64,000 nucleotides of DNA, taken from positions 28,239,396 through 28,303,395 of the forward strand of contig CM043960.1 in the NCBI GenBank assembly GCA_014529385.2, read 5' to 3'. Positions 25,033 to 34,960 of the stretch are shown here, one piece after another. The notes beneath the pieces are model-generated. The model was not told the DNA's origin. It worked only from the letters and a program-made list of their open reading frames with translations, and ran no database searches. Origin of the DNA: Adiantum capillus-veneris. Taxonomy: Eukaryota > Streptophyta > Polypodiopsida > Polypodiales > Pteridaceae. The position numbers and the translations under genes were made by a program. Position 1 is the first letter of the stretch. Every line of letters starts with the position of its first letter.

Positions 25033-25526
25033 CCTCGTCACTATATGGCACGGATCTATCCAGGGGGGATCTAAAGCCCAAATTTGGCGGCGCGAGGCGG
25101 CTTTAATCTCGGGCATCGGATCACGTAGTGAACTGGGGGTGAACTCGGGGCAAAAATGGCACCCCAAGTTCACTCCTAGTTTCACCCCCCCTCAGTTCAC
25201 CCCTAGTTCACCCACCTCGCGGGGTGTGGGTCGAACTTGGGACGTTTCGGTTGCCACACGAGTGCCCTACCACCACGCTAGCGCGCGTCACTGTCCATGT
25301 TGGCATGGCACATGATCATATCCTAGTTTAGGCGCCCCTAGTTCACCCCCAGTTCACCCACCCCTAGCTTACCCGCCCCAAGTTCACCGTTAGTTCACCC
25401 TCAGTTCACCCCCAGTTCACCCCTAGTTCACTATGTGATCCGACGGCGGAGACTAAAGCCGCCTTGCCCCCCAAATTTGGGCCCTAGATCCCCTCTAACC
25501 CGGAACCGTGCCATATAGTGACGAGG
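25033..25526. mobile_element. Mutator-like non-autonomous element (MULE-MITE) nested in the LTR element
   Basis: Terminal inverted repeats of about 105 bp lie at 25033-25138 and about 25425-25526. The outer 21 bases, CCTCGTCACTATATGGCACGG read inward, are identical on both sides. A perfect 9-bp target duplication CTATCTCCC lies at 25024-25032 and 25527-25535. Long TIRs with a 9-bp duplication are diagnostic of Mutator-like elements. The interior holds a series of AGTTCACCC-type short repeats and a tRNA-like segment, and no transposase. Confidence 0.9.
25222..25285 (-). other. tRNA-like (pol III A/B-box) segment inside the MULE
   Basis: The minus strand reads TAGCGTGGTGGTAGGGCACT, an A-box-like start, and about 30 nt later AAGTTCGACCC, a B-box-like TPsiC loop. 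Acceptor and anticodon stems do not close, so this is not a functional tRNA gene. It may be a tRNA-derived SINE head or captured tRNA relic. Confidence 0.4.
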
Positions 25527-25535
25527 CTATCTCCC

Positions 25536-27223
25536 TCGCGCCACTGCCCTGCAAATTTTAGCCATCGCCCTCTTCTATTCATACAACAAGCGCCCAAGAC
25601 ATTTGGCCTTAGGGCCTTTTTACGGCTAGGGAAGGTACCCACAGACTTTTCTGGACCCACAATGCATGCGGGAATGATGCACAGTCTCAAGCACCTTCGC
25701 AGAGTGCATCAAATTCTTGGTGCTGTTGTTGCGGCCCCAGGCAAGACGGAAATACCTTTTGCAGCCAAAATCTCAGTATTTTTGAGATTGTAGAAACATT
25801 TTCGGGTAAAATTCTTCCAAGTCTTTATCGTCGACTTGAGGACTTCGATAATTGTTTGAATTTGGTGCCTTCAAATAATATTCAAAGTGGTTATTGGACA
25901 ACATGATTGATCATAAGTTAGGTAGTTATTGGAAAACATCCGTGCTCATCGCCTATAAGTGATTTTGGAGTGCTCAAAGAGCGCCAAACCAATAGGGCAA
26001 GAATGGCGACATTGTCATTATGGGTAAGACTTTATCAGATGGTACAACTAAACAACATTACAAATGGTTGTTTTATGCATATAGAAAGGCTATGAGTTTC
26101 TAATGAAAAGGTTTCATTGTTTGTACCTAGAAGTGCTCACTGTTTCACCTTCTACGATGGTTCAAACATTTCAGTAAGACTTGCAAATGATTGCAATAGC
26201 AAGTATTCAGCTTCTTTTTGTAACTATCTACACTCCTCTTCAATGTGTGCCAGGAACACCATATTCGCCATCAGTATTGGCAAGGACGATTATGAATATA
26301 TAGGTTCGGATTTATTATTTGCTAAATGCATGCACACTAGGTGTTATGGGCCCCAGTGTTTAGCAAAGGCTGATTTGGAATGGCATGCATATTCATCAAG
26401 TTGTTGCTTATGAAGCATTTTGTCCTCTATGTGTAGTATCTCTATGAGCTTACTTTGGGGTCTATCAATCACCAATAGAGGTCATGACTCGGTTTGGGTG
26501 TTTGTGGATTTTTCCAGTTAACCACGATGGTTATTCAGACATTGTTGATTCCTGAACAATGTTGTCTGATATTGTGATCCCCGTTTACCAGTCCTCTGGG
26601 ATGACTGTCTGTAAATCGTGGAGAAAAAACACATCTCAATACTGCCAGAATCCAAAGAGGATAGGCAGATTACAACTTACAAGTGTACTCTTGTGCTGAA
26701 GGATATGCAAAGCACATATGTTAGCACCAAGCAATCCAATTAGCAAGAATGTATTGCTCTAGTTGGTGTTGATTACAATAACGTAAAGCATGTTTGTGAC
26801 TCAGTTTAGTCCCTTCATGTTTAAGTTTGGTTCTCAACCTTCAACACTAGTTATGGTGGGGTTGTTTACTGATGAAATTTTAGAGCAAGTCAAGGACTTA
26901 AACTTGGTTGATGAGTTATGTGGGCAAGTTACTTTTCATGGAAAGTGGTACTCTTTTGGGTACATCTTTGTTGTCATAGCTCGTTTCGCATACTCATGTG
27001 CATTCTAAATGGAGTCTACACACTATGATGAGATAGGAGCTGGTAACACAAGATGGTTACAAAGGGACGACAAATTGAAAAATCAAGATGTTACTCTTGG
27101 TTTCATTGACCCTCCTACTGAACCATGTTCCACTCAAGCAAACAGCTTGATCCATGAAGGATGCCATTGTTGAAACCATTAGTGTATCATGACTCTTGTT
27201 TTCGAGGATGAAAACGCTTCTCC
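25536..27223 (+). other. Non-coding interior of the LTR element
   Basis: Open frames at 26117-26413 (98 codons) and 26790-27008 (72 codons; STLVMVGLFTDEILEQVKDL) are the longest. I recognise neither as a retroelement protein. They could be captured host exons, but that is only a possibility. Confidence 0.4.
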
Positions 27224-27235
27224 AAGGGGGAGTAA
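27224..27235 (+). other. Polypurine tract
   Basis: AAGGGGGAGTAA, immediately before the 3' LTR. Confidence 0.8.
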
Positions 27236-27384
27236 TGTCATGCCAAGGGCATACCCAGGGGAGGTCACGGACGTGGGCCAGTAAGTGGACAACTGCCAGT
27301 GTGGAATAGGGGATTCCGTAGCCAGGGGCTATATAAGGGCGGTTGGGCGGTGAATCCAAGCCAGACAGTTCCTTGGGCATTTCA
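27236..27384 (+). repeat. 3' LTR (149 bp)
   Basis: Nearly identical to 24562-24710. The target duplication TGTGT follows. Confidence 0.93.
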
Positions 27385-27454
27385 TGTGTCAACTTAGACA
27401 CTCTTGGTACACTGGTCTAAAATATGCCATCGGAGGTGGAGCCAATGGCCCAAC

Positions 27455-27460
<6 letters not shown>

Positions 27461-27531
<71 letters not shown>
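27461..27531. repeat. Compound (CT)n-(CA)n microsatellite
   Basis: CT at 27461-27490 then CA at 27491-27531, in Helitron sequence just right of the LTR element. Confidence 0.95.
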
Positions 27532-27533
<2 letters not shown>

Positions 27534-27669
27534 TGTTGACTGCTCTCCCTTGACGCTTGTGTCACCTTGCGTAGTGCATTGGTCCAAAATCTATCGGATG
27601 AAGCTCATGCTGACACGTGTCCGAGGGGAGGGGCCGAAATCCCTTCCCACGTTATAATAGTATAGATAT

Positions 27670-27670
<1 letters not shown>

Positions 27671-27710
<40 letters not shown>

Positions 27711-27745
27711 GGCAAGCCTTAGATCCACGTGGCTAGATCTAAGGC
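27671..27745. repeat. (AT)n microsatellite and perfect hairpin
   Basis: AT units at 27671-27704. Then GCCTTAGATC (27716-27725) and GATCTAAGGC (27736-27745) form a perfect 10-bp stem with a 10-nt loop; CCACGTGG straddles the stem-loop edge. Lies directly outside the Helitron 5' end. Confidence 0.85.
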
Positions 27746-27874
27746 CTTCCTTAGATCCTTATTATCTTTAGTTGAGCGGCCTTCCAAGTTCCACATCGAG
27801 CCTGCGTCCCTCTTGAGTGCTCTTCACATCAGAGCATAGACGCCTTGAGTTGAGGTCCCAAATCCTGCTTGGAG

Positions 27875-27879
<5 letters not shown>

Positions 27880-27962
<83 letters not shown>
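27880..27962. repeat. (CT)n microsatellite
   Basis: About 41 uninterrupted CT units, one of the longest in the window. Confidence 0.95.
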
Positions 27963-27965
<3 letters not shown>

Positions 27966-28335
27966 CTGCACTCATGTAGTGAGCACATGGTCATGAGCTC
28001 TCCGGCTGGCTGCAAAAACTGACGTGGCATGCCCTTTGCCACTCTCCAAGAAGAGCTACACCTCCTCCAATCCAGCCAGCCATGCCATATTTGGCTGGCC
28101 AATCAAATGCAAGAACATGCAACGGCCCTTCATCCCCGTGCCGGCATCTACGCAACGGCCTGCTCCTCGCATATCTTCATAATCACCATCCGCTATAGCT
28201 TCACAAATTCTCCACAAGCTCTCACTGCAGCTGTACATGTAGCCAATTTGAGTATTCTCCACAAGCAGCTCGCACACATCTGCTATCCAGGCATCGAGGT
28301 ATCCACCCCTTGCCCCCCCAACCAAAAAACCCACC

Positions 28336-28339
<4 letters not shown>

Positions 28340-28371
<32 letters not shown>
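28340..28371. repeat. (CA)n microsatellite
   Basis: About 15 CA units. The frames on both strands across 28029-28548 are unsupported. Confidence 0.9.
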
Positions 28372-28372
<1 letters not shown>

Positions 28373-28831
28373 TTTCTTTCACGCTCATCATCAGCACATT
28401 TGAGTTCTCCTGCAATGTGGTTGATAATTTGAGAATCGATTTTTGCATCATGTATTGGTTTTTGTAATTGAAGAAAATGATTATTTTTATCACCTTCTAT
28501 AAATTTCTTTCTGGTTCCAGAGTTGTTCTCCCAATAGTTGAAATGCATGTTTTCCTGCTTAAGTCATGAATGCATGTCATTAATTGTTAGGGATATTTCC
28601 GGCCAAAATCCAATGAGTCACTACAATGCTTGCACGCATCCCCAAGCGACCTAGAGGTAGTCAAGAATGGCTAGGGTAAGAGGGAGAGTTAGGCAACCAA
28701 GAGAGAGAGCCTAGTGGGTTGGGTGGTCACAAAACAATGTTTGAAACAGAATTGAACAAAGACCTAGGGTTTATGTAGTTGCTTAAGGAAGGTGGTTGGG
28801 GGGGCACATTGAGTGAGGGTCAGTCAATTGA
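28372..28831. other. No gene seen; no 5' LTR found
   Basis: This stretch precedes the trihelix-retropepsin frame. I looked for a copy of the LTR start at 34015 (TGTTTGGAGGTGATAAC) and did not find one. Confidence 0.4.
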
Positions 28832-29099
28832 GAACATAGGATTGAGCCAGTTGACCATCCTGTCCAACCTAGTGTTGTTCCTCGTGTTTCCTTCATACGT
28901 CAAAGGCCACCACCTGCAACATTTGCTTCGTTGATTTCCGAAGGCTTCAAGACTCCTCGCATGGGGGCTTCTCCGACAATGCCGGAAATGAATGTTAGAC
29001 CTTCTCTTATGTCCACTACCCCAGCTCTTGTTCCATTGCGTCCTCTTGTGACCTCATCTAGTGGGTCCACCAAGGGGGCTAAATGTCCTTTTGCGGCGA

Positions 29100-29415
29100 T
29101 ACCAGTGTGGGATGAGACCGCAACATCGACCTTGCTTAAATACTACGAAGAGCGATGCTCTGATGTAAACAAAGGCAATTTGAGACCAAAAGACTAGGAG
29201 GAAGTTACATTCCAATTAAATAATGAGTTCATTGGCACCTTTACACTGGACCATGTCAGGAACCGCATAGACACTCTTAGAAAAACATATAAAAAAGAAA
29301 AGTAAAAAACAACTACCACTGGGGGGGTGAGGTCCACATGGGAATACTTCGAGGTGGTCGACACTTTGTGGCCATCCACTCCACATTGTGTCGGGATTTT
29401 GAGAGCCTTTGATAG
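29100..29415 (+). other. Trihelix (Myb/SANT-like) DNA-binding domain within the chimera
   Basis: IPVWDETATSTLLKYYEERC gives helix 1 with its Trp. DVNKGNLRPKD-stop-EEV follows, where the stop sits at the position of the conserved second Trp. Then come FTLDHVRNRIDTLRKTYKKE, stop, TTTTGG and STWEYFEVVDTLW with the third aromatic position. This spacing matches plant trihelix factors of the ASIL/SIP type. The TAG replaces a TGG by a single change. Confidence 0.7.
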
Positions 29416-30204
29416 TGGTGCACAGGCAATGATGGAGCCTGAAGCACCAATTCCACCTCCAGAAAAAAAACCAAAAAATGTTGGATTTGAAATGCTTAAG
29501 GCAAAGGTTGTTGAAACATTAACTCAAAGAAACATTGAGCTAAAATCACAAAAGGATGTGCAAGCAAAGACTGCAACACAAGAAACCAAAAACCTAGAAA
29601 TTCAACTAGATGATCGAGTAGTGGCCAACACCACTAATGATGCAAGGTCAAAATCACAATTTATGGCACCTATCCCAGAGATAGATGAGCCATGGCCAAA
29701 TGAATTGTGGGAAGCAATTAGAAGTGCAAAAGATGGAAGTGCGACTTTCCAATCTGCACCCATAATTGAGGTCAATACTGGGAATGAAGTCTATCAGGGA
29801 GACATTCAATCTCTAAATGGAGATGCAGGGACAGAAGTTTCAATTGAAAGCAAACCAGAGTCCTTGAAGACCTTACCCTCATACATAGGAGAACATGAGG
29901 CAGACTCAGAGACTAGAGTGGTGCCATCTCAGAGGAAACCCATATCCAAGATGATGGATACAAAGAGTATGCAAGAGTTGATGTCAGCTCCAATAGAGTG
30001 CACCATTACTCTATCTGAACTGATTAAGATTAGACCACATGTATGGGATGAAGTAGGCAACAATTTGGGGAAGATGGGATTAAATATACCTCTTCAAGAT
30101 CTACCCTCAAATGAACAATCAAACAAAACTCAACAAGAAAGTGCAGACGCTAAACCTGTGCCAATAAACAAGGTGGGGGAATATTGTGAAGGAGAAGAAG
30201 GAAA

Positions 30205-30540
30205 CACCACCTTACCTGTGGAATACAAAGGAGTTAAAACATTGGCTGTACTTGATAGTGGGGCTGGAGTAGCCATAGCCACAAAAAACGTTTGGGAAAA
30301 ATGGGGTAGACCAGCGCTTAGGAAAACTAGAATGAAGCTGCAACTTGCAGATGGATACACGGAAAAAGATCTGGGTATCCTAGAGCAAATTATTGTGACT
30401 TCTTGTGGAATTGAATATGAACATACATTTGCAATAGTAGATTTTGGAAAAGGGAACAATTTTGATATCATTTTAGGAAGACCTTTCATGCGTCAACTTA
30501 AGATGGTTCAAGATTGGGGCTATGACTATATCTACTTGAG
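30205..30540 (+). other. Retropepsin domain (intact catalytic motif)
   Basis: TTLPVEYKGVKTLAVLDSGA supplies the catalytic Asp near 30253. LQLADGYTEKDLGILEQIIV is the flap-side region, and FDIILGRPFMRQL is the C-terminal hydrophobic-hydrophobic-Gly signature. It matches Ty3/gypsy aspartic proteases. Confidence 0.85.
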
Positions 30541-31189
30541 ACATAAAAAGATCACCACAAAAATAAGCATAAAAAACCATAGCTATAGAGATGTGAATAG
30601 AAATCCATTAGAAGAAATTGACTCTTCTATAGTCAATGGGAAAGAGATACCTGCGTGGCTACAAACCAAACAAGAACTTTGGATGTGTGGTGCTTCGAAG
30701 TGTGGAAGCTCAGTGAAGGAGGATTGCATCCTAGAAAGATCAATGGACGATGAAGCTTACATACCAGAACCCTTTCCAGAGGAGTTATTTGAGCCATTTG
30801 GATGGAATCAAATACTGGCGACTCTTGATGTGTGTGTGAATGAGGTGACCCCGACTAAGTTTTGTGATGAGGAAGGGTATGATATAACTCCCGTATTTAC
30901 GATAAAGGTGTTGAAGGAAGCTAACGAGATTTGTGAGTGTGAAGACAGAAAAGGTGAAATAGATAGCAACGTCATGGAGCATGATGCCAAAGTGCACATG
31001 AAGAAAGCAGAGCAACAACGAGAATATGTCATCATTGACATACCTGAAGAAACAAAGAAGCCGACTCCAAAAAAAGTGCAACTGAAAGTAGATGAAGGAG
31101 AAAATATTCCAAGTTCAACGGGAAATCTTCAACAAACGCAAGATCAAAAGAAGAACAGGGACAAGGAAGAAGATGGACTATCTCCAACG

Positions 31190-31492
31190 ATGATCAAATT
31201 CAATTTATGCGGACAAACAGGGCTCAAGGTTACATGTTCAGCCGCGATTGATCCTTATGCTACTAAGAATCTAATGACTTATGGAACATGGATCATGATG
31301 GGAAAGCCACCAATCAATGAGCTAGAAGAAACAGTTTACACAAGTTCAAAAATGCCGATTACTAGCTTTGGAGTGGTAGAAGCTGTACTCAAATTGAGTA
31401 CCGGGGAGTATAAAGATACTTTCCACATAATCAACTCCCATCATATCAAAGAGAGCCTGGTCCTCACAGAAAGATGGAGGAACATCTTCTTT
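31190..31492 (+). other. Second retropepsin-like domain, active site altered
   Basis: IKFNLCGQTGLKVTCSAAID then PYATKNLMTYGTWIMMGKPP aligns segment by segment with the first protease (LDSGAGVAIATKNVWEKWGRP). ITSFGVVEAVLKLSTGEYKD matches LGILEQIIVTSCGIEYEH. The Asp is kept but SGA has become PYA, and ILGRPF has become LVLTERW, so it is probably inactive. Confidence 0.6.
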
Positions 31493-32785
31493 TGACAACA
31501 ATCAAAAGCTTCAACAACAACAACAACGGTAAGACTCCATGAAGCTTCTCAAATCCATGCAGAGAAGAAATCGCCAACCATCGTGGAAAAAGGTAAAGCA
31601 AAAGTAAACATTGAAGTATATCAACCTCGCCAGACGACTTTACCTTCAACGAGCTTCCATCAAATTTCCCACGAAGCCTCTACATCAAGAGCCACACCAT
31701 CAACAATGCAATGGAAACCAAAGCAAAAAGTCTATCAACCAAAGTTTCCATCACAAAAAAGCATCCAGAAGAAGCCGAAGAATGTCAACCAAGTGTTGGT
31801 ATCCAAAGAGCACATCCAAGTCAAAGACCCAGTTTGGATACATGAAACATGGGCTCAACCACAACAACAAAAGGTGACAGGGTGGATAGCATCAAATGAG
31901 TCAATCACTGCTCAAGGCTACTTCGAAGGAAACACTAATGTTTGGGCCAAAAAGCCTAAATTAACAGCCTGGACCTACCCACCTCAACCAACGAGTTCTA
32001 CAAGGAACAAGACGTGCTATCAGCGGAATACAAAATACTCAGGGAAGCGAAAGAACACCAACAAAAGGCAAACAAAAAGACCTTCCAAGCGGGCAATGCG
32101 AAAAGTTTGGGTACCGAAATCAAACTTCAACAAAGATACCCAACACAAACAGGTGAATCAGCAGGTGATTCCAGTGAAGCTACTCTAAGCACAAGGATTC
32201 TATGAAGGTAACACCCAAATATGGTTACCCAAAGTAGTTGCTCAACCTAGAGCCACTAAGACCAACCAAGTTGCAAATGACCCCACACAAAGACAATCAA
32301 CAACAATAAAAAGCCAACAGAAGCCAATTACAACCAAGGCTGCTGCAATCTACAGATGGATACCTTGTCATCAATTACAAAAGCAAGGATTTTACAACGG
32401 AAATAATCACGTTTGGATACCAAAGCCTAGTGTCCATCAAATTATAGAAGAAGATAAAATGCCAAAGAGGGTCACACAAGGACCAAAAACAAGATGGGTT
32501 CCAAAATTGCTAGTGGAAACTCAATCACAGAGAACCCACACATCTCGACAATCGCTTCTCATGGAAATTAATGCAAAGGCTACATCAAGCCCTATCAGAG
32601 CTGAAGGACTTGTTTTACAAAGAAGTATCAACATACACCAAGCAAGTCAAGAGGAGCCAACATATGCCAATCTACTCGACAAAATGGTGGCATCCAAAGA
32701 CCAACACAATGATAGAGGCCTTAATCTCAAGAACTTATGGCATTGGGTTTCAGGCCATGAACAGGTAAGTCCAAGTCGCCATTAA

Positions 32786-34000
32786 AAATACATGGCATAA
32801 AAGTCAAGAGTCGGGCAACTGAGCCACTAAATGAGCAAGGCATTAGTCCCAAAGCTTCAAGTAATATTCTCTGTGGTCTAGGAGTCTTTGCTATTCTAGG
32901 TACTGCTCAAGGTGGAGGAGTTGAGCATATTTATGTTGTGTCGCTCATGCTGGTATAGGTGAGCATAAGAGTCCAAGTCTATGTATTTTAAGTTTGGTAA
33001 AGTGAAGAAGAGAGTCCAAAAGACACTCACGCACTATGCATAGTGAGGAATGAGTGGAGAAGCTTCTACATCGAAAACCCTTCTTGGAAACGTGCAAGCT
33101 ATTGAGACGTCCTTTGATGTCACATGTTCTACATTTGTTCCTTGAAGCACCCATCAACTCCATCTTTTACACTACATGATTTTGTTTGAAAACTTCTCAT
33201 AAGGATATAGAGTGTCCCATAATTGGCACTTACATTAGGCACTCTTCCTTTGTTTCTCCCAAGCACTCACCTTGCATGACAGGTACTTCGAGTCAAAATG
33301 CTCAACTCCAATAAGAGCGTATACCAAAGGCACTTTTTTCCCACCGGGTTTTTTCCCTTTGGTCATCCAGGTTTTAAGACCCTAATATAGACCTAATCAT
33401 CAACTTCTTGTATATATTCCTTCTCCATCAACAATGAGGAAAGGGCTACCCAAATCAATCAACAACAACTTGGAGTAAAAACAGCAGGTCTCCATATGCT
33501 TATCAAGAGAATCTTTTATCTTCAAGGGTGACAACAAAGCTCCATCCAACAATGGCAAGTCAAAGAATGGACTACAACATCAAGCAATGAGAAATTTAGC
33601 AAGCGAGCTATCCACAACAATAAAAAATAGCTCACACAGTGTTTCAACATTGGTGACCTATTGCAAACAACTCAAATTGCAGTGGACCTTGAAAGAATAT
33701 CCATCATCAAGTCCACGCCACAAGGAAAATCAGTTCTACATGATCAAACACTTAAACATCCATCTTTACGGTAGCTAAGATTGACAACCAAGAGGCGAAT
33801 GCACAACAAGAAGAAACGTTGCCTCGATAATCAAAGCTTAAATCATGTATCAACAACATGACATCTATGCATCACTCAAGGAAGGGGGGAGCGTCATCAA
33901 CGACAACGGGCTTCCCAAGATGAAGACCAACCTTGAAGACAAAGCTAAAGACAACCCTATGACAAGACTGCACAAGGTCGTGTCAAGGGACGACATGAGC
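32786..34000 (+). other. 3' non-coding part of the chimeric retroelement
   Basis: Broken frames continue (for example QQHDIYASLKEGGSVINDNG near 33850-33905). A purine-rich AAGGAAGGGGGGAG at 33876-33890 resembles a second polypurine tract. No RT, RNase H or integrase motif could be found. Confidence 0.5.
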
Positions 34001-34014
34001 TAGGAAGGGGGGAG
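34001..34014 (+). other. Polypurine tract
   Basis: TAGGAAGGGGGGAG immediately before a TG-starting LTR-like sequence. Confidence 0.65.
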
Positions 34015-34450
34015 TGTTTGGAGGTGATAACAACATACAAGCGCCCACCTAGCCAAGGCGCCGTTGAGTCAGCCGGCCAAAGTTTTGATGTGGTCACATT
34101 ATTTTTCCGATGTTTAATACATCAAACCCTGTAAAAGTCTAATGACAATCGCCTATGTCAAGTCTGAGTCAAAGATGTAATTTTTCCAATGATGTATGTA
34201 AAGGTCCATGAGAAGTTTGCCGCCGGCCACTTTAGAAAGCCCTAGGTATATAATACACTAAGGTTAGTGGGAAAGGGAGATTATTTTTTGAAGATAAGGG
34301 ACTACTGCATTACGTACAGAGAGCTACCTCTTTGCTCCAACTTGTAATCATCGCTTCTGTGGCTACGGTAATCCAAATTCAGTTTTGTTTCTTGCATTGT
34401 GTTCCTCTTACTCTGCTCTTTCATTCAAGTGTAAGCATTCAAGATTCGGT
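34015..34450 (+). repeat. Putative 3' LTR of the chimeric retroelement (end uncertain)
   Basis: Begins TGTTTGGAGGTGATAAC after the polypurine tract. It contains GGTATATAATACACTAAG (34244-34262), a good TATA-like promoter, about 230 bp in. No partner LTR lies in the window, so the end is arbitrary. Confidence 0.5.
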
Positions 34451-34960
34451 GAAGGTTTCAACCGCATCCGTTTAGGCCTTAAATCGGTGTTTTGAGTGTT
34501 TATATGCGTATTTTATGTTGTTTTGACCCTAGGAGAGGCTTTAGGGACCCTAAAACGACCCTTTAGGATCAATCGTTTACTGTTTTTTCATACTTTGGGA
34601 CGAACGATTGCGATCATTGTACCTTCTCAGAATGCTGTGATAGTGATAGGATATGTTCCTGATAGTCCCCTGTAGCTTCCCTTCAAGTTTCGTGCGATTC
34701 CGATATGATTTGCATGGTGAACGGGCGTGATGATTATAGAGCTGTGTAGAAGGACATAGGCAGATTACTTGGCTTTCGTGCGTTTGATTTGCTTGTAGAG
34801 TTAGTAGTTGCATATCTTCGAGTTCACTTCATTAGGATTGACACCCTAGTGAGTTTCCATGCCTCATCCGAGTCGCTTCCCCTGTATCGATAATTTTATG
34901 TTGATGCTTGAGAGCTATGCTATGGACATCCGTCGCGGCGACCCGCAAACAGAAATTAAA
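34451..34960. other. No gene seen
   Basis: May include the rest of the LTR. No coding similarity. Confidence 0.35.

Larger units (their letters stand above)
24562..27384 (+). mobile_element. Non-autonomous LTR retrotransposon (small LTRs), nested in the Helitron
   Basis: Two 149-bp LTRs, TGTCATGCCAAGGGCATACC...GGGCATTTCA, lie at 24562-24710 and 27236-27384, and differ at only a handful of positions. The 5-bp target duplication TGTGT lies immediately outside (24557-24561 and 27385-27389). A primer-binding site complementary to initiator tRNA-Met follows the left LTR, and a polypurine tract (AAGGGGGAGTAA) precedes the right one. The internal 2.5 kb has no gag or pol; roughly 500 bp of it is the nested Mutator-like element. 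LTR length and lack of coding put it in the TRIM/SMART-like size class for LTRs, with a longer interior. Superfamily cannot be assigned. Confidence 0.92.
23018..27666 (-). mobile_element. Helitron (minus strand) carrying PPR fragments, host of nested insertions
   Basis: Minus-strand 5' terminus: A|TCTATACTATTATAACG at 27666. Minus-strand 3' terminus: CTAG|T with CTAG at plus 23018-23021, preceded by a 9-nt spacer (23022-23030) and the hairpin GCCACC-GCCGAA-GGTAGC (plus 23031-23048). Helitrons are rolling-circle transposons with 5'-TC, a short hairpin about 10 nt before 3'-CTRR, and insertion between A and T; all four signs are present. No Rep/helicase is encoded, so it is non-autonomous. It contains minus-strand PPR fragments near its 3' end, in keeping with the known tendency of Helitrons to capture genes. 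After subtracting the nested LTR element, the Helitron itself is about 1.8 kb. Confidence 0.65.
28832..32785 (+). pseudogene. Chimeric trihelix / dual retropepsin / GN-W-repeat protein, one frame with four stops
   Basis: A single reading frame runs about 1,300 codons, interrupted only by TAG 29195, TAA 29292, TGA 31493 and TAA 32186. Order: proline-rich N-terminus (28832-29080); trihelix domain (about 29100-29400); charged linker; retropepsin (about 30205-30540, active site LDSGAG, then IILGRPFMRQL); a second retropepsin-like domain (about 31190-31480, DPYA instead of DSGA); and a Lys/Gln/Thr-rich region with repeated QGxxxGNxxxW motifs (31900-32520). A C-terminal tail follows. Retropepsin and the downstream polypurine tract and LTR-like start mark it as part of an LTR retroelement. 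Reverse transcriptase and integrase are absent. Each stop is one C-to-T or G-to-A change from a sense codon (CAG/TGG, CAA, CGA/TGG, CAA), as expected if methylated DNA decayed. The trihelix part would bind DNA; its role in a retroelement is unknown. Confidence 0.75.

Noticed and set aside
28029-28548. Overlapping 108-145-codon frames on both strands
   Set aside because: They span a CA array and show no recognisable protein motif.
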